This document shows positions 49,035 to 58,851 of a stretch of 64,000 bases of DNA, piece by piece. The position numbers and the translations under genes were made by a program. The DNA lies in assembly GCF_004361855.1 (NCBI RefSeq), contig NZ_SNWQ01000001.1, positions 744,001 through 808,000 of the forward strand, read 5' to 3'. This DNA is from Kribbella caucasensis (lineage in GTDB: Bacteria; Actinomycetota; Actinomycetes; Propionibacteriales; Kribbellaceae). Position 1 is the first letter of the stretch. Each line of letters starts with the position of its first letter. The notes under the pieces are model-generated. The model was not told the DNA's origin. It made no database searches and saw only the letters and a list, made by a program, of their open reading frames with translations.

Positions 49035-50996
49035 ATGGCCTCGATCACCGGCTCGGTGGAGATCCGGGTACGCCGCCCGCGCCGCGGGGTGCTGGTCGGC
49101 GTACTGCTGATCGCCTGGCTGGCCGCGTGGTTCGTGTTGCGCGGGATCGACACGCTCAGCCTCGGCGGTCAGGAGACCACCCGGCTGCACCGCTGGCTGA
49201 CCGAGCAGGCCGACGTCCTCGGTCGCGGGAACGCCTTCTTCGACGCGATCCGGATCGCCGTCGACCAACTCGTGGTGCTGCTGCAGAACGTGATCGCCCA
49301 GCCGTCGTACGGGCGGCCCGTTCCGGTGATCGGCTGGCTCGGCGTGGTCGCCATCTCGGCGTACCTGGCCTGGGCCTTCGGCAACTGGAAGGTCGCGATC
49401 CTGACCGCGGCCGGGCTGAGCTTCCTCGGCGTCCAGGGGCTGTGGCAGGAGAGCATGGACACGCTCGCGCTGACCCTCGGCGCTGTGTTGCTGGCGCTCT
49501 TGGTCGGGATTCCGCTGGGGATCTGGGCGGGCCTGTCCAACCGGGCCTTCAAGGTCGCCACGCTGGTGCTCGACCTGATGCAGACGCTGCCGACGTTCGT
49601 GTACCTCGCGCCGCTCACGTTGTTCTTCGCGATCGGCCCGGCCGCAGCGACGATCGCGACCCTGATCTACGCGGCGCCGCCGGTCGTCCGGTTGACCGCG
49701 CATGCGTTGCGTTCGGTCCCGGCGGAGAGCGTCGAGGCGGCCCGGTCGCTCGGATCCACCCGCAGCCAGACCCTGTTGAAGGTGCTGCTGCCGATGTCCC
49801 GCAGTACGGTCGTGGTCGGGATCAACCAGACGATCATGGCCGCGCTGTCGATGGTGACCGTGGCTGCGCTGATCGACGCGCCCGGCCTCGGCCAGACCGT
49901 GCTGAAGGCGTTGCAGACGCTCGACGTCGGAGTCGCATTCAACGCCGGCCTGGCGATCGTGGTGCTGGCGATCGTGCTCGACCGGGTGACGACCGCGGCC
50001 GGCGACCGGCCCTGGCGTACGGCGAGCATCCGGCGCAAGGTGCTCCTCGGCCTCGGCGGACTCGGGGCCCTGGTGGCGGTCTGGTTCTCGCGCACGTACC
50101 TGTGGGCGGCCGAGTTCCCGAGCGACGTGAACCTCGGCCCGCGGATCGCGGTCGCGGCGACGGATGTGACGGCCTGGGTGCAGGACGTCTTCGGCGGCTT
50201 CACCTTCGGCGTACGCGATGCGGTGACCGAGGGGGTCCTCAACCCGCTGCAGGCGTTGCTCACGGAGTCGCCGTGGTGGCTCGTCTCCGTGGTGATCGTC
50301 GCGCTGGCGTTCTTGCTCGGGAGCTGGCGTGGTGCTCTCCCGGCGGCCGTCTGCCTCGGCCTGCTGGTCGGCACCGGAGTCTGGTACGACGCGATGGTCA
50401 CCCTCGCGTCCACCGTGCTCGCGACCGTCGTAGTGGTTGCCGTTGGCCTCGTTCTCGGGGTGTGGGCCGGCCGTAATCGACGGGTGGACAGCTGGATCCG
50501 GCCGGTGCTCGACGCGGGGCAGACGATGCCGCCGTTCGTGTACCTGGTGCCGTTCCTGGCGTTGTTCGGGACGAGCCGGTTCACCGCGATCGCGGCCGCC
50601 GTCGTGTTCGCCGTACCGGTGACCACCAAGATCGTGGCCGACGGGATCCGTGCGGTCCCGGTGGCTACCGTCGAGGCGGCGAACTCGGTCGGCTCGAGCA
50701 GTTGGCAGGTGATCAGCAAGGTGCAGCTCCCGGTGGCGCGCCGGGCGATCACGCTGGCGGTGAATCAGGGACTGATCTACGTACTGTCTATGGTCGTGGT
50801 CGGCGGCCTGGTCGGCGCGGGCGCACTCGGGTACGACGTGGCCGCCGGGTTCGCGCAGAGTGAGCTGTACGGCAAGGGACTGGCCGCGGGGCTCGCGATC
50901 GTCCTGCTGGGTGTCATGCTCGACCGGATCACCCAGGCTGCGGCCCGGCGTACACCGAAGTTCAGAAGAACAGTCAGAGGAGACGACAAGTGGTGA
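49035..50996 (+). CDS. proW: Glycine betaine ABC transporter permease, fused double permease
   Basis: The protein has 653 residues, twice the usual ProW size. It has two complete inner-membrane permease domains. The first is centred on FAIGPAAATIATLIYAAPPVVRLTAHALRSVPAESVEAARSLGSTRSQTLLKVLLPMSRSTV. The second is on VFAVPVTTKIVADGIRAVPVATVEAANSVGSSSWQVISKVQLPVARRA. Each carries an EAA loop. One chain would therefore replace the homodimer. Residues 1-30 add an extra N-terminal span. It overlaps the binding-protein gene by seven bases. Confidence 0.9.
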   Translation: MASITGSVEIRVRRPRRGVLVGVLLIAWLAAWFVLRGIDTLSLGGQETTRLHRWLTEQADVLGRGNAFFDAIRIAVDQLVVLLQNVIAQPSYGRPVPVIGWLGVVAISAYLAWAFGNWKVAILTAAGLSFLGVQGLWQESMDTLALTLGAVLLALLVGIPLGIWAGLSNRAFKVATLVLDLMQTLPTFVYLAPLTLFFAIGPAAATIATLIYAAPPVVRLTAHALRSVPAESVEAARSLGSTRSQTLLKVLLPMSRSTVVVGINQTIMAALSMVTVAALIDAPGLGQTVLKALQTLDVGVAFNAGLAIVVLAIVLDRVTTAAGDRPWRTASIRRKVLLGLGGLGALVAVWFSRTYLWAAEFPSDVNLGPRIAVAATDVTAWVQDVFGGFTFGVRDAVTEGVLNPLQALLTESPWWLVSVVIVALAFLLGSWRGALPAAVCLGLLVGTGVWYDAMVTLASTVLATVVVVAVGLVLGVWAGRNRRVDSWIRPVLDAGQTMPPFVYLVPFLALFGTSRFTAIAAAVVFAVPVTTKIVADGIRAVPVATVEAANSVGSSSWQVISKVQLPVARRAITLAVNQGLIYVLSMVVVGGLVGAGALGYDVAAGFAQSELYGKGLAAGLAIVLLGVMLDRITQAAARRTPKFRRTVRGDDKW

Positions 50997-51952
50997 CCAA
51001 CAAGCTTCGGTCCGCCGGGGTACTGACCGCACTCGCGCTGGCGCTGACCGGGTGTGGTGGGGCCAAGGTCGGCGAGACGGAGCAGCCGGCGGCCGGCGCC
51101 AAGGAGTGCGGCACCTTCAACCTGACCGTCAGCCCCTGGGTCGGCTACGAGGCGAACGCGGCCGTGGTCGCGTATGTGGCGACCAAGGACCTCGGCTGCA
51201 AGGTGGTGAAGAAGAACCTCAAGGAAGAGATCGCCTGGCAGGGTTTCAGCACCGGCGAGGTCGACGTGAACCTGGAGAACTGGGGTCACGAGGACCTGAA
51301 GAAGAAGTACATCGACGAGCAGAAGGTGGCCGTCGCGGCCGGCTCCACCGGGGTCAAGGGCGTGATCGGCTGGTACGTGCCGCCGTGGATGGTCCAGCAG
51401 TACCCGGACATCACCGACTGGAAGAACCTGAACAAGTACGCCGCCCTGTTCAAGACGTCGGAGTCCGGCGGTAAGGGGCAGCTGCTCGACGGCGACCCGT
51501 CGTACGTGACCAACGACGAGGCGCTGGTGAAGAACCTCGCGCTGAACTACAAGGTGGTCCAGAGCGGCAGTGAGACCGCGCTGATCCAGGCGTTCCGGGA
51601 CGCGGAGAAGAACAAGAAGCCGCTGCTCGCGTACTTCTACGAGCCGCAGTGGTTCTTCAACGAGCTGAAGCTGGTCAAGATCGACCTGCCGCCGTACAAG
51701 GCCGGCTGCGACGCGGATCCGGCCAAGATCGCCTGCGACTACCCGCCGTACGACCTGGACAAGATCGTGTCCAAGAAGTTCGCCGACTCCGGCAGCCCGG
51801 CGTACGACCTGGTGAAGAAGTTCGCCTGGACCAACGAGGACCAGAACCAGGTGGCGAAGTACATCGCCGTGGACAAGCTCACCCCGGACGCGGCCGCGGA
51901 GAAGTGGGTCAACGAGAACCAGACCAAGGTCAACGCCTGGCTCGGGAAATAG
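50990..51952 (+). CDS. proX: Glycine betaine/choline-binding lipoprotein (ProX/OpuAC)
   Basis: The protein has 320 residues, starts GTG and has a lipobox ALTGC (Cys ~19). The OpuAC fold shows in FNLTVSPWVGYEANAAVVAYV, IAWQGFSTGEVDVNLENWGH and WYVPPWMVQQYPDI, where Trp and Tyr side chains form the aromatic box that binds trimethylammonium groups. It completes the proVWX operon. Its last 23 bases overlap the convergent SARP gene. Confidence 0.9.
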   Translation: MVTNKLRSAGVLTALALALTGCGGAKVGETEQPAAGAKECGTFNLTVSPWVGYEANAAVVAYVATKDLGCKVVKKNLKEEIAWQGFSTGEVDVNLENWGHEDLKKKYIDEQKVAVAAGSTGVKGVIGWYVPPWMVQQYPDITDWKNLNKYAALFKTSESGGKGQLLDGDPSYVTNDEALVKNLALNYKVVQSGSETALIQAFRDAEKNKKPLLAYFYEPQWFFNELKLVKIDLPPYKAGCDADPAKIACDYPPYDLDKIVSKKFADSGSPAYDLVKKFAWTNEDQNQVAKYIAVDKLTPDAAAEKWVNENQTKVNAWLGK

Positions 51953-54896
51953 CCGCCGCGATCCGATCCACGTCGAACCGCTCCCCGGGCGGCAACGGAA
52001 CCCCCACCGCCCGGCGGAGCGCTTCGGCCCGCTCCAGCAGTACTGCGGCCTCGTGGCTGAGGTCGGCGGCTCCGTTGGCCGACCGATCGTCGAGAGCGGC
52101 CGCGGCCTTCGCGCCGGCCAGTCCCTCCAGGGCGAGTGCGATCGCGCGTTCGTCGCCCAGCGCGGTCGCTGTGTCGAGTCCTTGCTGGTGGAGCTCCAAC
52201 GCGTTCGCGTGGCCGCCACGTTGTTCGGCGATGAAGCCGAACTGGGCGAGCAGGAACGCGATCCCCGCCGTACCGCCGACCTGACGGAGCCAGTCGAGCC
52301 ACTTCGTCAGATGCCGCTCGGCGTCGTCCAGCCGGCCCTGCCGCCGGGCGATCAGGCCGAGCCCGACCTCGGCGTACTCCTCGGCGGACTTGTTGGAGTG
52401 CTCGATCGCGATTCGCCGGGCCCGTTCGTGCAGCTCGACGGCCCGCTGGAAGTCGCCGGTCAGCAGCGCGATCCGGCCGAGCCCGGCGGTCCGGAACGAG
52501 ACCTCGGTCCACATCCCGAGCTCTTCGGCCAACTGCAGGGCCTCCTGCAACCGGGCCGTCGCCGTCGGGTAGTCGCCGGAGATCTCGGCGGCCACGATCA
52601 GCGCGTAGTTCGCCTGCAGCCGGCCCCAGTCGTCGCCGAGCTGCTCGAAGAGCTCCAGGCTCCGCCGGCCGTCGTGCACCATCCCGGCCGGATCCGCGTA
52701 GGTGATGGCCAGCTCGGCCCGGGTGCTCAGCGCGGCGGCCAGTCCCCAGCGATCGTCAAGCCGGGTGAAGGTCGCGATCGCCTCGTCGATCCGCTTCGCG
52801 AGTAGGTCGCGTTCGCCGTACGCCCACTGCGTCATGGTGAGGAACCACTGCGCCCTCGCCTTCCCCATCGGGTCGTCGAGGTCGTCGAAGAGCGCCAGCG
52901 CCTGCTCGCTTGCCTCGGTCAGGTTGCGGCTGTCTTCGGCGGTGGCGCTGAAACCCGCCTGCCAGACAACGGCTGATGCTCTCGCCGCGGTCGGGGTGGT
53001 GGACAGGTCGAGCGCCGTTGCCAGCGCCCGGCGGCCTTCACCGAGGCGGCCGCGGAGGTACCAGTACCAGGCGGCGGCGTTGACGAGTCGCAGGGCGAGC
53101 TGTGGAGTCGCGTGCCGCAGAGCGGTGCGGAGATTCGCGCTTTCCTGGTCGAGGCGGCTGAGCCACTCGCGTTGGCCGGGGACGCGGAGGTGCGGCTCGG
53201 CGCGCTCGGCGAGGGCGACGTAGTACGCGGCGTGCTTCGTCCTGAACCTGCTGGTCTCGCCAGCCTCGTCAAGGCGTTCCAGGCTGTACGCCGCGACCGA
53301 CTCCAGCAGCCGGTATCGGTCGCCGGCCGGAACCACCAGCGATCGGTCGACCAGCCGGCCGACCAATTCGCCGGCCGGGAGCCCGCTGACCTCCTCGGCG
53401 GCGTCCAGGCTGAAGCTGTCGGCGTGAACGGCCAGTCGGCGGAGCATGGTGCGCTCGTCCTCGGTCAGCAGCGCCCAACTCCAGTCGATGGTCGCCCGGA
53501 GAGTCCGCTGCCGTTCCGGTACGCCGCGTCCACCGGCGAGCAGGCGGAATCGGTCGTCGAGCTTGGCGGCCAGGGTCTTGAGTCCGAGCGAGCGCACACG
53601 GGTCGCCGCGAGCTCCAGGGCCAGCGGGATCCCGTCCAGCCGCCGGCAGATCGCCGCGACGGTTGCGGGGTCATCCACGACGCCCGCAGCAGCCGACGCC
53701 CTCGCGGTGAAGAGCTCTGCCGCGGCGTCTTTCTCCAGCGGTGGCACCTCGAGGAGATGCTCCCCGGCCAGCCCGAGTGGCTCCCGGCTGGTCGTCAGCA
53801 CCCGCAGGTCCGGTACGTCGGCCAGTAGTCGCCGGACCAGCTCGGCAACGGGCTCGACCAGATGCTCGCAGTTGTCGAGCACGAGGAGACCTGTCCGCGT
53901 CCGCAGTGCCTGCGCCAGTCGCTCGGCGAGATCCGCGCAGTCGTCCCGCAGTCCGACTGCTTCCGCGACCGCGTCTTGTACGCCGTCTGGACCGACCGCC
54001 GCGAGCTCCACCCAATGAGCCGCATCATCACGCACTGTTTCCAGAGCCAGCCGGGTCTTGCCGACACCGCCCGGGCCGACCATCGTCACCAGGCGGGCGT
54101 TCGCCAGCAGGTGTCGCGCCTGGGCCACCGCCTCATCCCGGCCGATCAAGTCGTTCAGCGGTGTTGGCAACGTGCTCGACCGCGCCGTCAGGGCCGGATC
54201 GTGGCGAAGGATCGCCTGGTGGAGCGCGACCAACTCCGGCCCGGGATCGGCCCCGAGCTCGTCGGCCAGGGCGTCCCGCAGCTCGGCGTACGCCCGCAAC
54301 GCCTCGTCCTGTCGGCCCGCCTGGTACAGAGCCCGCAACTGGATCGCGCGGAGCCGCTCCCGCAACGGATGCCGGCCGACCAACTCGGCGAGCTCACCCA
54401 GGATCTCGTCACCCTTGTTGAGCCGGACGTCCAGCAGCTCCTCGATGGTGGCGAGCCGCAGTTCCTCCAACCGGTCTCGTGTCGCCCGGGTGAACTCCTC
54501 GTCCACGACATCGGCGTACGCCGGACCACGCCACAGCTCGAGTGCCGCCGCCAACGAGCCCTCCGCCCGGAGCCGCTCGAACTCGTTGCTGTCGACAACA
54601 TCCTCGGCGATCCGCAGGGTGTAACCGCCAGGCCCGTGGGTGACCAGGGACCGGCCGCCTGGTTCGGCGCGCTCCAGGGTGGTCCGCAGCTGGGATACCC
54701 GGGCCTGCAGTGTGCCGATCGCGTTCCGGGGCGGCCGCTCACCCCACATGTCGTCGATCAGTCGATCGGCTGAGACGGGGCGGTCGCGGTGCACCAGTAG
54801 GTCGAGCAGCAGAGTGCGGACCTTGGTGTCGGGCACGGTGACCGGCTCGCCCGCGTCCGTGCGGACGACGAGTGGCCCGAGCACCTCGAAGTACAC
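51930..54896 (-). CDS. SARP-family (AfsR-like) regulator with ATPase and TPR domains
   Basis: GTG 54896 gives 988 residues; the longer ORF adds non-coding-like sequence. Order: OmpR-type winged helix (1-95, YFEVLGPLVVRTDAGEPVTVP, ALQARVSQLRTTL), BTAD (about 95-245, RAIQLRALYQAGRQDEALRAYAELRDAL), an NB-ARC/STAND ATPase (Walker A MVGPGGVGKTRLAL; LLVLDNCEHLVEP) and a long C-terminal TPR array (ERARRIAIEHSNKSAEEYAEVGLGLIARRQGRLDDAERHL). Such proteins switch on operons, often in secondary metabolism, in response to unknown inputs. Targets are not indicated; a betaine role would be a guess based on convergence. Confidence 0.88.
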   Translation of the reverse strand: MYFEVLGPLVVRTDAGEPVTVPDTKVRTLLLDLLVHRDRPVSADRLIDDMWGERPPRNAIGTLQARVSQLRTTLERAEPGGRSLVTHGPGGYTLRIAEDVVDSNEFERLRAEGSLAAALELWRGPAYADVVDEEFTRATRDRLEELRLATIEELLDVRLNKGDEILGELAELVGRHPLRERLRAIQLRALYQAGRQDEALRAYAELRDALADELGADPGPELVALHQAILRHDPALTARSSTLPTPLNDLIGRDEAVAQARHLLANARLVTMVGPGGVGKTRLALETVRDDAAHWVELAAVGPDGVQDAVAEAVGLRDDCADLAERLAQALRTRTGLLVLDNCEHLVEPVAELVRRLLADVPDLRVLTTSREPLGLAGEHLLEVPPLEKDAAAELFTARASAAAGVVDDPATVAAICRRLDGIPLALELAATRVRSLGLKTLAAKLDDRFRLLAGGRGVPERQRTLRATIDWSWALLTEDERTMLRRLAVHADSFSLDAAEEVSGLPAGELVGRLVDRSLVVPAGDRYRLLESVAAYSLERLDEAGETSRFRTKHAAYYVALAERAEPHLRVPGQREWLSRLDQESANLRTALRHATPQLALRLVNAAAWYWYLRGRLGEGRRALATALDLSTTPTAARASAVVWQAGFSATAEDSRNLTEASEQALALFDDLDDPMGKARAQWFLTMTQWAYGERDLLAKRIDEAIATFTRLDDRWGLAAALSTRAELAITYADPAGMVHDGRRSLELFEQLGDDWGRLQANYALIVAAEISGDYPTATARLQEALQLAEELGMWTEVSFRTAGLGRIALLTGDFQRAVELHERARRIAIEHSNKSAEEYAEVGLGLIARRQGRLDDAERHLTKWLDWLRQVGGTAGIAFLLAQFGFIAEQRGGHANALELHQQGLDTATALGDERAIALALEGLAGAKAAAALDDRSANGAADLSHEAAVLLERAEALRRAVGVPLPPGERFDVDRIAAAISRARR

Positions 54897-54957
54897 GCCG
54901 GCAACAGTAGCTAGTGCCCCGTAGTGAATCCGTAGCGGCCGGCCCGAGCATCGAGCC

Positions 54958-55842
54958 ATGAGCAACCCAGAAACAGTCACCGTCATCGGCCTCGGCGCGA
55001 TGGGCTCGACCATGGCCCGGGTCTTCCTGGCCGCCGGCCACCCGACCACAGTCTGGAACCGTACGCCGGGTCGCGCCGCGGACCTGGTCGCCGCGGGCGC
55101 CATCGAAGCCGCCACCGCAGCCGAGGCGGTCGCCGCGAACCAGCTGATCGTGATCAGCCAGATCGACTACGACTCGATGAACAACTCCCTGGCCGGCGCC
55201 GACCTCAACGGCAAGGTACTGGTCAACCTCAGCTCGGACAGCCCGGACCGGCTCCGCACGGCGAGCCGCTGGGCCACCGAACGCGGCGCCACCCTGATCA
55301 CGGCCGGCATCATGGTCCCACCGCCCGGCATCGGCCAGCCCAGTGCCTACTCCTTCTACAGCGGCCCGCGCGAGATCCTCGATCAGCACACCGCGACCCT
55401 CGAAGCCCTCGGCCGGGTCGAGTACGTCGGCAGCGACCCGGGCCTGGCGATGCTCTATTACCAGTCGATGCTGAACATCTTCTGGTCCACCCTGATCAGC
55501 TACTTCTACTCAGCAGCCCTGGTCGGCTCGGCCGGAATCAGCCCCTCCGACCTGCGCCCGTACGCCTCCGCCATGCTCACCGACCTCACCGCGGACGGCC
55601 CGATGGGCTTCCTCAACATCCTCACCACCGAGCTCGAGGCCGGCACCTACCCAGGCGGCCAGAACAACCTCCACATGCAAGCCGTCGGCAGCGAACACGT
55701 CCTGCACGCCTTCCAGCAAGCCGGCCTCGACACCACCGTCCCCACCGCACTCGCCGCCCTCTTCGCCCGATCCGACGCCGACGGCCACGGCCAATCCGGC
55801 CTGACCGCCCTAGTAGAAACCATCCGCAAACCAACCGCCTGA
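54958..55842 (+). CDS. NADPH-dependent imine reductase-like/6PGDH-family oxidoreductase
   Basis: The protein has 294 residues. The Rossmann GLGAMGSTMA and WNRTPGRAADLVAAGA motifs bind NADPH, and the GRVEYVGSDPGLAMLYYQSMLNIFWSTLISYFYS helix is the interdomain helix of beta-hydroxyacid dehydrogenases. In imine reductases the usual catalytic Lys is replaced by Asp or Tyr; here no Lys is seen in that helix, fitting the imine-reductase group. It reduces C=N or C=O bonds of unknown substrates. Divergent from the SARP gene, 61 bases apart. Confidence 0.75.
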   Translation: MSNPETVTVIGLGAMGSTMARVFLAAGHPTTVWNRTPGRAADLVAAGAIEAATAAEAVAANQLIVISQIDYDSMNNSLAGADLNGKVLVNLSSDSPDRLRTASRWATERGATLITAGIMVPPPGIGQPSAYSFYSGPREILDQHTATLEALGRVEYVGSDPGLAMLYYQSMLNIFWSTLISYFYSAALVGSAGISPSDLRPYASAMLTDLTADGPMGFLNILTTELEAGTYPGGQNNLHMQAVGSEHVLHAFQQAGLDTTVPTALAALFARSDADGHGQSGLTALVETIRKPTA

Positions 55843-55862
55843 GGTGCGCAAGCTGGGTGTAG

Positions 55863-55895
55863 TACAAGCTGTTTGTAGTACAAACAGTTTGTACT
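55863..55895. promoter_or_regulatory. Paired TetR-like operators ahead of the parA-like gene
   Basis: AGTACAAACAGTTTGTACT at 55877-55895 is a perfect 19-base palindrome around a central A. TACAA (55863-55867) and TTGTA (55873-55877) form a second, imperfect copy. Such sites are typical of TetR-family repressors. No TetR gene is adjacent, and the parA-like gene starts 119 bases later; the rest of the spacer is featureless. Confidence 0.6.
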
Positions 55896-56013
55896 GCGCT
55901 GGGCGGGTGTGCCGGCCTGAGACCGGGTTGAGGCCGGGGGCAACTATCACGGGGGCCGGGAGCAACGCCGACGACACGCCGGAAATCGGACAAAACCGGG
56001 TAAGTTCACTCTC

Positions 56014-56610
56014 ATGATCATCGTGACAGCTGCACTGAAGGGCGGGGTCGGTAAGACAACCACGTCGGTGTATTTGGCCGCGCTGGCATCTTCCAACCGT
56101 CGCACAGCCACCCTGGTCGACGCGGATCCGCAAGGCAGCGCCGCGGACTGGGTCGCGGATTCCGACGACGAGCACCTGGCCAGGATCGAGATCGCCGAGG
56201 CGCCGACCGAGCGGCTCCTGAACAAGGCCTTGGACAAGGTTCCGCCGGAGGGCATCGGCATCGTGGACATGCCGCCGTCGCACGAGCGGCTGCTGAACAA
56301 GGCGGTCGAGAGGGCCCGGATCGTCATCCTGCCGACCCGGATCGGCGGTGTCGAGACACCGCGCGTCAAGGCAGTGCTGGACCTGGTCCCCGACAACATC
56401 CCGGTCGGACTGGTGATCTGCTCGGCCCGGACGTTCACTCGCAGCTACCAGGAGGCCATGCAGCAATACGCCGAGGAGGGCATCCCCGTCTGGGGCACCA
56501 TCCCCGAACGCGTCTCCATCACCGCAGGCCCGACCGGCCCCCTCGCGGCGGACGGCCTCGAGTCCTACAAGAAGGTCTGGCGCAAGATCCTCGCCGCCGC
56601 CCGCAGCTGA
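56014..56610 (+). CDS. ParA/Soj-type ATPase, orphan
   Basis: The protein has 198 residues, shorter than chromosomal ParA. The deviant Walker A is KGGVGKTT (9-16), the A' motif is VDADPQGS (35-42) and the Walker B-like stretch is GIGIVDMPPS. No parB or parS is adjacent. The small size resembles plasmid or mobile-element ParA or single-domain MinD-like proteins. It may position something other than DNA. Confidence 0.85.
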   Translation: MIIVTAALKGGVGKTTTSVYLAALASSNRRTATLVDADPQGSAADWVADSDDEHLARIEIAEAPTERLLNKALDKVPPEGIGIVDMPPSHERLLNKAVERARIVILPTRIGGVETPRVKAVLDLVPDNIPVGLVICSARTFTRSYQEAMQQYAEEGIPVWGTIPERVSITAGPTGPLAADGLESYKKVWRKILAAARS

Positions 56611-56630
56611 CCGGGCGTGCGGCGTAGGGG

Positions 56631-57830
56631 TCAGCGCTGGAAGGGTCGCTCGCCCCGCACGTAGGAGCGGATGACGATGGCGGCGGCGCCGCGGGCCCAG
56701 TCGTCGAAGGTGTGCGAGCGCAGCTTCAACCGGGCGTCGCCGGCGGCGCCGAACGCGTGGGCGGCGAACGCCTCCCGCATCCGCTGCTCGTACAGGTCGT
56801 AGTCCGCCACGCCTTCACCCGCGATCACGACCAGCTCCGGCCCGACCAGGTTGACCATCGCGGCCAGCGCGGAGCCGATCACCTCACCGGCCCGGTCGAA
56901 CGCCTCCCGCGCGTGCTCGTCCCCGGCATGCGCCAGGTCGATCGCCCCGGACAGATCGAGATCGGCCCGCCCGGTCGTCTCCCGGGTCCGGGCCAGGATC
57001 GCGTCCGACGAGGCGACCGTCTCCACGCATCCCCGGCGGCCGCACGTACAGACGAGGTCCCCGGGTGCGAGCGGCAGATGCCCGAGTTCACCCGAGACCC
57101 CGTTCGCACCCGAGACGACCTCACCGTTGACGTAGAGCCCGCAGCCGACCCCCGACCCGATCGTCACCACCGCGAACGAGTCGACGCCAACGCCGACCCC
57201 GAACCAGTGCTCGGCCACCGTCAGCGCGCGGACGTCGTTCGACACCACGACCGGTACGCCGAGCTTCTCGGTCAGCAACTCCGCCACCGGTACGTCGCGC
57301 CAACCCATGAACGGCGAATCGCGTACCACCCCGTGCGGCGCATCCACATCGCCGGACACGGCCACGCCGATCCCGATCAACGGGCCGGCGTCGTCGTCCA
57401 GCGCGCCGATCAACTCCTCGGCGAGCGTGGTCAGCCGTTCGAGCACGAGGTCGGGCGTGGTCCCGGACAGCTGTTGATGCCGCACGGTCCGGATCCCGGC
57501 ACGGAAGTCCGTCGTCACGCCGATCAGGTCGGTCGGCGTCACCTTCAACCCGATCACCGAGACGCTGTCCGCGACCACCGTCAACGGACTGACCGGCCGG
57601 CCGATGCCCAGCTGCCCTTCGGCGAGTTCCTCGGCCGGACCCGTCGGCTGGTCGGTGACGAACCCGGCCTCGATCAGCGGTGCGACCGCCTTGGTCACGG
57701 CGGCCTGGGACAGCCCGGTCCGACGGGCGATCTCGACGCGCGGGATGGGTTCTTCGGTGATGATCCTGGTCAGCACCTCGACCCCGGCCGGCGTCGCCAG
57801 CGGCAGCGGGCGGTTCGGGCGCAACGACAT
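56631..57830 (-). CDS. ROK-family transcriptional regulator (NagC/XylR type)
   Basis: The protein has 399 residues. N-terminal winged helix (PRVEIARRTGLSQAAVTKAVAPLIEAGFV, 30-58) is followed by a sugar-kinase-like ROK domain with GVGVGVDSFAVVTIGSGVGCGLYVNGEVVSGANGVSGELGH and the zinc motif CTCGRRGCVETV. It senses a sugar. No sugar gene adjoins it, so targets must lie elsewhere. Confidence 0.88.
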   Translation of the reverse strand: MSLRPNRPLPLATPAGVEVLTRIITEEPIPRVEIARRTGLSQAAVTKAVAPLIEAGFVTDQPTGPAEELAEGQLGIGRPVSPLTVVADSVSVIGLKVTPTDLIGVTTDFRAGIRTVRHQQLSGTTPDLVLERLTTLAEELIGALDDDAGPLIGIGVAVSGDVDAPHGVVRDSPFMGWRDVPVAELLTEKLGVPVVVSNDVRALTVAEHWFGVGVGVDSFAVVTIGSGVGCGLYVNGEVVSGANGVSGELGHLPLAPGDLVCTCGRRGCVETVASSDAILARTRETTGRADLDLSGAIDLAHAGDEHAREAFDRAGEVIGSALAAMVNLVGPELVVIAGEGVADYDLYEQRMREAFAAHAFGAAGDARLKLRSHTFDDWARGAAAIVIRSYVRGERPFQR

Positions 57831-57909
57831 GGCAGCAAACTACCGGCGAACCGGTCGCCGCAGTGCGTAGGGCGCGACCGGGTGTGCAGAACCGTGCATC
57901 AAGACACCC

Positions 57910-58815
57910 TCAACCGGTCGATGTGTCGACATTTGCCAAGGCCGGTGACGCCAGCGCCCAGCGGATCGTCCTGGTCAGACCGTCCCCGGCCGCGCGGACC
58001 ACAGTCCCTTCGGCCAACGGGAGATACGGCAGTCGCAGCGGCCAACGCGTCCACCACGGCAGCAGACTGACCGCAGCCGCAGTCAGTACGCCGTACATGG
58101 GTCGCGCGGCCCATGGAACCGGTGGGTGCACCAGGATGAAGCGCGCTGCCTGTCGTGCTTCAGTGGTTCCGCACAGTTCGGGCCGGTACGAGTCCAGGGT
58201 TTGCCGTAGTTCCAGCCGAGTTGTCGGCGGGTCAACTACACCCAGCAAGCGAGCCACGCGCGCCATGTCCTCGACGTACGCGTCCTGCTCACCGGAGTCC
58301 AGCGGGGATGCGCCGTACCGCTGGTGGGCCGCGAGGAAGCTGTCCACCTCGGCCACGTGCACCCACTTCAACAGATGGGGATCACTCGCCCGGTAGCGAA
58401 CGCCGTCCGGACTGGTCCCGCGCACGTGCTCGTGCACCGCCTGTACCCGCGCTATCGCCGCCTCGGCGTCCTGCGCAGCGCCATACGTCGTGATCGCCAG
58501 GAAGTAACTGGTCCGCTGCAGCCGGCCCCAGGGGTCGCCGCGGTAGCCCGAGTGCGCGGATACCGCGGCCATCGCCAGCGGGTGCAGCGACTGCAACAGC
58601 AGCGCCCGCAATCCGCCGGCGAACATCGACGCGTCCCCGTGCACCCGCCGGATCGGCCGGTCCGGGGCGAACCACCTAGGCCCAGGGGTGTTGTGGACGC
58701 GGTTCCGCTCGGCCAGCGGATCCGGGCCGGCCACCTTGGTCAGGATCATCCGGGCAAGCCCGGCCCGCACCGGGGCGAGCAACCCCTCGGTGGTCTGGGT
58801 GATGGAGGCGGCCAT
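57910..58815 (-). CDS. Oxygenase MpaB-family (DUF2236) protein
   Basis: The protein has 301 residues. It shows the family's conserved His/Arg/Asp blocks: RRVHGDASMFAGGLRALLLQSLHPLAMAAVSAH, RTSYFLAITTYG, DPHLLKWVHVAEVDSFLAAH and RFILVHPPVPWAARP. Members include the latex-degrading Lcp oxygenases and MpaB; they are likely haem oxygenases. The substrate is unknown. Confidence 0.82.
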   Translation of the reverse strand: MAASITQTTEGLLAPVRAGLARMILTKVAGPDPLAERNRVHNTPGPRWFAPDRPIRRVHGDASMFAGGLRALLLQSLHPLAMAAVSAHSGYRGDPWGRLQRTSYFLAITTYGAAQDAEAAIARVQAVHEHVRGTSPDGVRYRASDPHLLKWVHVAEVDSFLAAHQRYGASPLDSGEQDAYVEDMARVARLLGVVDPPTTRLELRQTLDSYRPELCGTTEARQAARFILVHPPVPWAARPMYGVLTAAAVSLLPWWTRWPLRLPYLPLAEGTVVRAAGDGLTRTIRWALASPALANVDTSTG

Positions 58816-58851
58816 AAGACCAGTCTCCCCACCACTCCAACCCGATGGGAA

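Noticed and set aside
48702..51032. 776-residue ORF antisense to the betaine permease
   Set aside because: Shadow of proW: Arg/His/Asp low complexity with no domain.
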